64,000 nucleotides of DNA from Candidatus Bathyarchaeota archaeon (GTDB lineage Archaea > Thermoproteota > Bathyarchaeia > Bathyarchaeales > Bathycorpusculaceae), in contig JAOZIE010000012.1 of the NCBI GenBank assembly GCA_026014485.1, positions 99,494-163,493 of the forward strand, read 5' to 3'. Within the stretch, counting starts at the first letter, position 1. Each line of letters starts with the position of its first letter. The notes beneath the pieces were generated by a model. That model was given only the letters and a program-made list of their open reading frames with translations. It did no database searches and had not been told where the DNA came from. The position numbers were made by a program, and so were the translations under genes. Below are positions 58,589 to 64,000 of this stretch, piece after piece.

Positions 58589-61465
58589 TTACACAGGCGG
58601 CTTTTTACGGTAAATGTAAGCAGCGACCACAATCACGAAAATGAGCGCGCTAACCACGGCTATGTAAAGGTACAACAGAGGTATCCCCGCAAACGTCAAC
58701 TGCTCAAACGGCACGAGAGTAGGAGTTGGAGAACTCGACGGAGAAGGCGAAGGCGAGTCCGAAGGCACAGCGGTCTCAGTGGGAGTCGGCGTGGGAACAG
58801 CTTGAACCAGCAAAGTCGCCTCCGGGCTTTTTGCAGAAGTGTAAAAGCTCTTGTCTGAAACCCACTGAGCCGACGCAGACCAGTTTCCTGTTGTCACAGG
58901 CTGGAAAGTGAACGTGAAAACACCTGTGGCGGATGTTTCAGCGGTAAGGTTGTAGGAGGAACCATCAGGTCTAGTCAGAGTCACAATAATGTCGGTGTGA
59001 GGTATTCCCGGTGTAAGTTGCCCCCAGCCAGTCATGAGGTCTCCTGAAAAGGCTTCGCTGCTGCCCAGGGACAGAGTCAGATTGCTGCCTAAAGCAGGGT
59101 AGTCGGCTAAACAGTACACGTTCCAGTCTTGGTTCCCAACGTATACTCTTCCTTCGTAGATGGTTGGGGAAGACCAGAAATTGGAGCTAGGGACAAACCA
59201 CGAAAGCCTCTCGCCGTCGCTGGCGTTAAGCACGTAAAAAGCACGCATGCCGCTGGCAACGTAGAGTTTTCCATCTGCGTATGTCGGCGAAACCGAGAAT
59301 TCTGGTCCGATGAAAGCTTTCCAGACCACTAGGCTGCTGGAGGCGTCAAGGCAAACGACGAAGGAATTGTCAATCAAGAACAACTTGTTGTTGACGCAAA
59401 CTGGCGAACCGACAAGGAAATCACCCTCGGGGTTGCGGTAGGTCCACACGATGTAGCCGCTTGCCCCATCTACTTTGTATAACATGCTGCTGGAAGACAC
59501 AAAAACCGTGGTTCCAGACACCACAGGCGAAGAGTACATCTGACTGGAGCTGGAGCTTCCCTGGTTCAGAAGCGGGATTCGCCATACAAGAAAGCCGTCG
59601 GTGTCGATTTTATAGAGGGCACCTTCAACTGCTTCCTGCAAAGACACATAAACGGAGCCGTCGGCTACGGCTGGCGAAGAGGTTATGAAGCCAGAAGTCA
59701 GGTATTTCCAGATGACGTTACCCGTTTGGGCGTCTATACAATACAAATTAGAATCCATCGAGCCAACGTATACCCTGCCTTTAACTACGACGGGGGAAGA
59801 ACGCGTTTTCTGAGCAGAAGCCAAAACGGCGGGGAAATCGCTTCCGATGTACCTTGTCCACAGAGAGTTTCCGTCAGTGGCGTTTAAGCTGTAGAGGTAA
59901 CCGTCGTCGGAGACTATGTAGACGCTGCCGTTAAAAACCGCAGGGGAAGATTCAATGCGGTCACCAGTCTTGAATTTCCACACAAGACTACCACTTCGAG
60001 CATCAAGACAGTAAACAAAGTTATCCTGCGAACCCACGTAGATTCGCCCATCCACCGCGCTGGGAGAAGAAGCAACAGCGCCAGAGGTAGCAAACGCCCA
60101 TGTAAGCGTAAGGTTTGTGGGACCCGACTGCCCCACTGCTGTGTGCTGCGCGTCACGACGGTACATGTTCCACGGTTGGGTGCCTAACGCCCACACCTGA
60201 CCAGGCGTGATGTAGCTGTTCAAGGCACCTACGTTCACGTAGCCAGGAATAATGTAGAGACGCCCGTAAGCGACAGCAACAGATTCACGGGGTGCGTGAG
60301 CCTCAATCGGCAGCGTCCACACTAGATTTCCTGAAAAGGCATCCAGACACGCGAACTGTGAGGTGCTGCTTTGGTTGGTTGAGGGGTCAAATGAAGCCCT
60401 TTGACTGGTGGTGGCGTACACTTTGCCGTCGGCAACTACTGGATAACCAGGGAAAAAGAGGGATAAGGAGCAGTTATATTTCCAGACCACAGACCCATCA
60501 GTGGTGTCCATGGCGTAAAGGTAGCCATCCTTGTTAAGCGCATAAACCATACCGTAAGCAACCGCGGAGCCCGAACACCAGTAGCCGTTGGAGGTTTCCG
60601 GGCTGGAAGTCCACAGGATATCCCCATTTGACGCATCAAAACAGTAGAAAGTGTTGTCGTAGGCGCCTCCGCGGAAAAACTTGCCGTCAGCATATGAACC
60701 TGCAAAAAGCATCGACGCCTTGGTTTCTTTGTCCCAAAGTACGTCTCCAGTTTTTGCGTCAAGGGCCACTTGGTGAGGGATAAAGGAGCCTACAAAGACT
60801 TTGCCGTCTCCATACTGCAAACTTGAGCCGCCTTCGCCTAATCCCGCAACGTATGTGTTCCATGCAAAAACAGGCGGTTTTGTTGGGTCGGAAAAGTTCC
60901 AAGCGTGCACGGAAGAGTTGGTTTGGGTGTAGAACATTTTTTCTGTTGGGCTGTAGCATCCAGATGCAAAGTTGGTTGCGGCTGCAGAGAAGTTCCCGCT
61001 GACCCAGAGGACTTTGCCAGTTTCTGTGTTAAGACAACTGCTTCCCGCAACAAGGCAGGTGTCGTCAATCTTGTAGACAGATATCCACCCGTCCGATACT
61101 GAGACCTCACGTGTCCAGAGGGTTTTTCCCGTGTCTTTGTCCAAAGCGATAACGTGGTTTGTTGTGGTTACAAAGATTTTGCCGTTGAAGGCTGCGGCGT
61201 AGCTCTGCAGTCCATCTACGGGTGCTTGCCACAGGATGTCTGGCGCTTCAGGTGCGGGTCCCTCGGAGAAACGCGTTGCAGAGGGGTTTCCTTGGAGCTG
61301 GGGCCACTCGTACTGCAACAGGCTGCTTTCGGTGAGTATGGATGTTTCGTTAGGGTTAGGGGTTTGTGCAGTCACGTTAAAAGTGATGGGGGGGAACATG
61401 GCAAAACTTGTTATAATCAGCGCCAAGGCAAAGAGTGCCATGAAAGTAGCAATTTTAAGTTTCAT
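58589..61465 (-). CDS. Secreted PQQ-like beta-propeller surface protein
   Basis: 958 residues, ATG. Signal peptide (KIATFMALFALALIITSFAM). Two PQQ-type propellers: residues about 50-430 and about 430-765, with blades such as VIALDKDTGKTLWTREV, GDVLWDKETKASMLF, VYCLDARSGSLVWKFKTGDR and LYCIDAQTGNVIWKYLTSG (the AxDxxTGxxxW blade motif). An Ig/CARDB-like domain (about 780-870) with PDGSSYNLTAETSATGVFTF comes next. A Ser/Pro/Thr linker (PSDSPSPSPSSSPTPT) and one helix with RKKPPV end the chain. No PQQ-dehydrogenase catalytic residues identified, so binding or structural. TATA-like site near 61548-61560. Confidence 0.88.
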   Translation of the reverse strand: MKLKIATFMALFALALIITSFAMFPPITFNVTAQTPNPNETSILTESSLLQYEWPQLQGNPSATRFSEGPAPEAPDILWQAPVDGLQSYAAAFNGKIFVTTTNHVIALDKDTGKTLWTREVSVSDGWISVYKIDDTCLVAGSSCLNTETGKVLWVSGNFSAAATNFASGCYSPTEKMFYTQTNSSVHAWNFSDPTKPPVFAWNTYVAGLGEGGSSLQYGDGKVFVGSFIPHQVALDAKTGDVLWDKETKASMLFAGSYADGKFFRGGAYDNTFYCFDASNGDILWTSSPETSNGYWCSGSAVAYGMVYALNKDGYLYAMDTTDGSVVWKYNCSLSLFFPGYPVVADGKVYATTSQRASFDPSTNQSSTSQFACLDAFSGNLVWTLPIEAHAPRESVAVAYGRLYIIPGYVNVGALNSYITPGQVWALGTQPWNMYRRDAQHTAVGQSGPTNLTLTWAFATSGAVASSPSAVDGRIYVGSQDNFVYCLDARSGSLVWKFKTGDRIESSPAVFNGSVYIVSDDGYLYSLNATDGNSLWTRYIGSDFPAVLASAQKTRSSPVVVKGRVYVGSMDSNLYCIDAQTGNVIWKYLTSGFITSSPAVADGSVYVSLQEAVEGALYKIDTDGFLVWRIPLLNQGSSSSSQMYSSPVVSGTTVFVSSSSMLYKVDGASGYIVWTYRNPEGDFLVGSPVCVNNKLFLIDNSFVVCLDASSSLVVWKAFIGPEFSVSPTYADGKLYVASGMRAFYVLNASDGERLSWFVPSSNFWSSPTIYEGRVYVGNQDWNVYCLADYPALGSNLTLSLGSSEAFSGDLMTGWGQLTPGIPHTDIIVTLTRPDGSSYNLTAETSATGVFTFTFQPVTTGNWSASAQWVSDKSFYTSAKSPEATLLVQAVPTPTPTETAVPSDSPSPSPSSSPTPTLVPFEQLTFAGIPLLYLYIAVVSALIFVIVVAAYIYRKKPPV

Positions 61466-61629
61466 TTTTCCGCTCCAAAGATTGATTTGGGTGAATCATA
61501 AGCGGATTTGTCCCCGTCACCGTTAAACATCTGATAGGATTCAGGTTCACTATAAACTTTGTGGCGTGCCCCCTGTGAGCTCGAAACCTGCAAATAAGGG
61601 CAAGTTTTCGTGGTGTGAATCTGCAAGAA

Positions 61630-61640
61630 CTTATTTAAGC
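61630..61640 (+). promoter_or_regulatory. cobY: TATA box of cobY
   Basis: cttatttaagc would place transcription start near 61662-61666, about 20 bases before GTG 61684. This favours GTG 61684 over TTG 61651. Confidence 0.5.
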
Positions 61641-61683
61641 GCTACAGAAATTGTATAGCCACTTGAAAGGAAGCAGCAACTCG

Positions 61684-62358
61684 GTGAAAGCCAAACCAGA
61701 GAAGAAAAATGCGAACACAAAAGCCGATGCGGACGGTTTGAGAGTTCCAGCTTTGGTCATGGCGGGAGGAAGAGGCAAACGGATCGGGATGCCTGTTGAG
61801 AAGCCGTTGTTGCCGCTGTTAGGAAAGCCTCTGATAGATTGGGTTACTGATGCAGCAAAATCCGCTGGGAGAATTTCAGAGGTTTATGTGGTTACAAGCG
61901 GGAACACGGCGGAAACAGAGAAGCACTGTGTTGAGCGGGGCTTAAGGGTTGTGCGGACCGACGCGAAAGGCTACCACGATGACTTAAAGCAGGCAATTGC
62001 GAAAACAGGCATAGATTCATCGGTTTTGACTGTTTCTTCCGACGTTCCAGCGTTAACTGGGAGATTCCTTGACAGGGTCGTTTTGATGTATGAGAAAAAC
62101 GGCGTGGACGCGTTGACAGTTCTGGTTCCCGTGGAGAAACGCAAAAAGATGGGGCTGTCGGTTTCGTCTGTGTACCCGTTTGGAGGAGCAGATTACTGTG
62201 TCTCAGGAATCAACGTTATAAACGGGAAAAAATCCGCCGACGAGAAACTTAGTGAACGCGCGTTTATAACCGAGGAGATTGAAGCCGTTTTAAACGTGAA
62301 TACACTAAACGATTTGGAGATTGCCACAAAAGTTTTGACGCAAAGAAAAAACAGGTAG
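61684..62358 (+). CDS. cobY: Adenosylcobinamide-phosphate guanylyltransferase, CobY type
   Basis: Transfers GMP to adenosylcobinamide phosphate in the nucleotide-loop pathway. 224 residues from GTG 61684; a TTG at 61651 would add eleven. The first 25-30 residues are a charged extension (KAKPEKKNANTKADADG) absent from typical CobY. The nucleotidyltransferase core has ALVMAGGRGKRIG, EKPLLPLLGKPLIDWV, VVTSGNTAETEKHC, TVSSDVPAL (metal-binding Asp) and VSGINVINGKK. With CbiZ at 41753-42850 it completes a cobinamide salvage route. TATA-like cttatttaagc at 61630-61640. Confidence 0.85.
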   Translation: MKAKPEKKNANTKADADGLRVPALVMAGGRGKRIGMPVEKPLLPLLGKPLIDWVTDAAKSAGRISEVYVVTSGNTAETEKHCVERGLRVVRTDAKGYHDDLKQAIAKTGIDSSVLTVSSDVPALTGRFLDRVVLMYEKNGVDALTVLVPVEKRKKMGLSVSSVYPFGGADYCVSGINVINGKKSADEKLSERAFITEEIEAVLNVNTLNDLEIATKVLTQRKNR

Positions 62359-62398
62359 ATTCTCGCAACATTTAAGCGTCTTACGTTTAGGGCAGCGT

Positions 62399-63565
62399 CT
62401 ATTTACGGGGCGGGTTGTTTTCGGCGGGTTTAGGCTTGCGAAGTCGCGTTTTAAGCTTTTTGAATATGCCTCTGAGACGGAATATGTCGGGCTTGCCTAC
62501 CGCGTGAATTTCGATGGCGTCATGTCCACAGGCCAAGTAGCACTCCATGCATTTGGTGCATCGGTGCATGGAAGCGTTGTCCACCAATTTGATGTCTGCT
62601 GGGCAAACCTTTTCGCATTTGCGGTCGTCCTCTTTGCGGCAGGCGCCGCAGTAGCCTATCTTGCTGTCTTCGCAGCCTTCGGGGCAGCCGTTCATTATGC
62701 ATTTTTGCTGGTTCAGTTTGATTTTGATAAAGGGATTCAAGCTGGCTATGCCGCCGATGATGACTCCGACGGGGCAGAGTTTGTTGCACCAGAAGCGTCT
62801 TTCTCTGAGGCTCACCAAGACGGCTATAACGGGGAAAATCAGGAATTCAATGAAAAATGGGTTAATAACGTTAGTCGTTAGGTATGTTTTGGAAACGTAG
62901 GTGGTGCCTTTAAGGTGGAATAGTCCCCGAGTGATTATCCCTATGGGACAAACAAAGCAGAATATGTTGAACCCGATGACGGCGGAGCCAACGACTGTTC
63001 CAGCTACAAGCCCAGTTGCCGCAACCTCATTTTTAGTCAACGCCCTAGCAACTGGACACAACGCACAAGATGAACTGTGACTGCCCTTTTGGAGGCTGCG
63101 GACCTTGTTTTTGGCTCGTTTAGCTTCAAGTTTCGGAAGGAACCTTTCGATGAATCTGTCAAAGCTGTCCACCAAGGTACCTATGGGGCAAGCCCAACTG
63201 CAGAAGGTTGCACCCAACAAAATTATGATGACGGCAACAATGCAAAATGAAATTATGGTGGGCATGAGAAGAGCGATATCGACTTTGCTGGTTATCAATG
63301 CCTGAATAGCACCCAGCGGCTCAACCAACCATGCTCCCGCAGGCGAGGGGTTACTCCAGCCGTTAAACCAGATGCTGCAGGGCGATTCAACCATGGGCAC
63401 ATAAAAAAACGGTCGGGCACCGGGAGAGAATATGCTGGTCACGCCAGTTGAAGGCGACTGCCAGTACAGGCTGGAGGGCACATACTGAAAAGGTATTAAG
63501 AAGAGAATCAGGAAGCCAAGCTTGCATGCCCATCTTATGTACCGTATGGTGTTACGACGCTGCAA
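62399..63565 (-). CDS. NapH/NosR-like polyferredoxin membrane protein
   Basis: 388 residues from TTG 63565, ten bases after gaggga. Helices near residues 10-30, 95-120, 180-205 and 235-255. Three CxxxCP-type motifs (FCSWACPIG, FCFVCPIG and WCNKLCPVG) flank helices, as in NapH, NosR and PceC-like electron-transfer proteins. The C-terminal domain has many cysteines (CIMNGCPEGCED, CGACRKEDDRKCEKVCPAD) and CTKCMECYLACGHDAIE for 4Fe-4S clusters. Probably carries electrons through the membrane to an outside or inside redox enzyme that is not in this window. Confidence 0.88.
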   Translation of the reverse strand: MQRRNTIRYIRWACKLGFLILFLIPFQYVPSSLYWQSPSTGVTSIFSPGARPFFYVPMVESPCSIWFNGWSNPSPAGAWLVEPLGAIQALITSKVDIALLMPTIISFCIVAVIIILLGATFCSWACPIGTLVDSFDRFIERFLPKLEAKRAKNKVRSLQKGSHSSSCALCPVARALTKNEVAATGLVAGTVVGSAVIGFNIFCFVCPIGIITRGLFHLKGTTYVSKTYLTTNVINPFFIEFLIFPVIAVLVSLRERRFWCNKLCPVGVIIGGIASLNPFIKIKLNQQKCIMNGCPEGCEDSKIGYCGACRKEDDRKCEKVCPADIKLVDNASMHRCTKCMECYLACGHDAIEIHAVGKPDIFRLRGIFKKLKTRLRKPKPAENNPPRK

Positions 63566-63611
63566 AGATTCAAAGTCCCTCGGGGTTAACTATATTATGG
63601 GTTTCAAGTCA

Positions 63612-63622
63612 GGTTTAAAGAT
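63612..63622 (-). promoter_or_regulatory. TATA box of the NapH-like gene
   Basis: tctttaaacct on the reverse strand lies about 50 bases before TTG 63565. Predicted leader about 20-25 bases. Confidence 0.4.
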
Positions 63623-63788
63623 ATTGTAAAAAACGCCCAGTCTAAAGGTAAGTCAAAATCTTAAAGAAAAGAGCGGTCATTTATTCATAAAGAATGTGTT
63701 TTCGCAGGTTTTCCTTAAAGAAACAGCATTCTAACTGTGTGGTAGTTAAAGAATTTCTTAACAAAAAAAGAAAGAAAGTAGAGGAATT

Positions 63789-64000
63789 CTACTTGCGTTT
63801 CATGTAGAAGTATACACCGACAATTACGACAACAATCACAACGACTGCAATTATTGCGTAAATGTATTCGATAGCTAAGCCGCCTGCGGGTTCTTCAGTT
63901 GGTTCAGGTGAAGCAGTGGGAGCAGCAGTCGTTGGAGCAACAGTAGGAGCAGCAGTCGTTGGAGCAACAGTAGGAGCAGCAGTCGTTGGAGCAACAGTAG
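63789..64000 (-). CDS. 3' end of a repeat-rich, membrane-anchored surface protein
   Basis: Open on the reverse strand from the right edge to a stop at 63789-63791. It contains a TVAPTTAAP nine-residue repeat, then TASPEPTEEPAGG, a helix (YIYAIIAVVVIVVVIVGVYF) and a basic tail MKRK. This is the usual end of archaeal S-layer or substrate-binding surface proteins: a Thr/Pro stalk, likely O-glycosylated, and a C-terminal anchor. The main domain lies outside the window, so the function is unknown. Confidence 0.75.
   Translation of the reverse strand, partial: TVAPTTAAPTVAPTTAAPTVAPTTAAPTASPEPTEEPAGGLAIEYIYAIIAVVVIVVVIVGVYFYMKRK
63918..64000 (-). repeat. 27-bp tandem repeat encoding TVAPTTAAP stalk
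   Basis: Units at 63928-63954 and 63955-63981 are identical, and a third runs off the window; a diverged part-unit precedes them. 27 bases equals nine codons, so copy-number change keeps the frame. Confidence 0.85.

Noticed and set aside
58589..61465. PQQ-dependent dehydrogenase
   Set aside because: Propeller blades are present, but I could not identify PQQ or calcium catalytic residues, so only a propeller surface protein is claimed.
1..64000. tRNA genes
   Set aside because: No T-loop GGTTCRA-type block with a pairing acceptor stem was found in the gaps on either strand; a covariance search could still find one with introns.

Overview
This 64 kb window is archaeal chromosome. It carries flap endonuclease FEN-1, aEF-1beta with its zinc-ribbon partner, a two-ring CDC48 ATPase, TruD, Pth2, archaeal NadM, CobY, a GPN-loop GTPase and a geranylgeranyl-reductase-type flavoprotein. 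An MtrH-family methyltransferase paired with a tiny corrinoid protein, two B12-type radical SAM enzymes and IPEFP C-terminal anchors suggest a TACK-superphylum anaerobe, most likely Bathyarchaeia-like. That placement is an inference. Many genes appear to start with TTG or GTG, and several start choices rest on a purine-rich ribosome site. I saw no rRNA, tRNA, CRISPR array or intact insertion sequence by eye.

Layout. 1-7062: housekeeping genes (DUF371, an HTH/S-layer-like regulator, FEN-1, Pcm, GlmS, TruD, Pth2). 7063-9158: an AT-rich accessory patch with a gene remnant, a membrane protein and two coupled basic ORFs, the second a likely minimal PD-(D/E)XK nuclease. 9159-13487: lipid reductase, CDC48 and translation genes, flanked by two inverted copies of a roughly 140-170 bp element. 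14083-16202: a Fic protein behind twin palindromes, a quinone-reductase-like flavoprotein and NadM. 16282-25485: surface glycosylation, with three large GT-C-like membrane proteins and a GT4 enzyme. 25729-27533: corrinoid protein, MtrH-like protein and DUF1616 protein. 27564-33991: a four-gene, translationally coupled surface-protein operon with IPEFP C-terminal anchors, behind a second pair of twin palindromes. 34163-40694: tandem radical SAM enzymes and a MacB-type ABC exporter. 40785-44804: two copies of an unrecognised CxCPRC protein around CbiZ and a ferredoxin, then a nitrilase. 45035-57306: an Asn-synthase-like/zinc-ribbon protein, HtpX with an EF-hand, further surface proteins, a CinA-like protein, a transglutaminase-like protein, a bacterial-type MetK, an M29-like aminopeptidase, a DUF4443 regulator, a GPN GTPase and a small zinc ribbon. 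57323-64000: a GT4 enzyme, a PQQ-propeller surface protein, CobY, a NapH-like iron-sulfur membrane protein and the 3' end of a repeat-rich surface protein.

Three themes recur. Corrinoid use and salvage is represented by MtrH/corrinoid protein, CbiZ, CobY and B12-type radical SAM enzymes. Cell-surface construction accounts for GT-C and GT4 enzymes, NosD-like beta-helices, propeller-like proteins and membrane-anchored secreted proteins. Paralogous duplication within the window gave three GT-C proteins, two radical SAM enzymes, two CxCPRC proteins, two NosD-like proteins, two tandem-repeat surface proteins and two members of one unnamed exported family.
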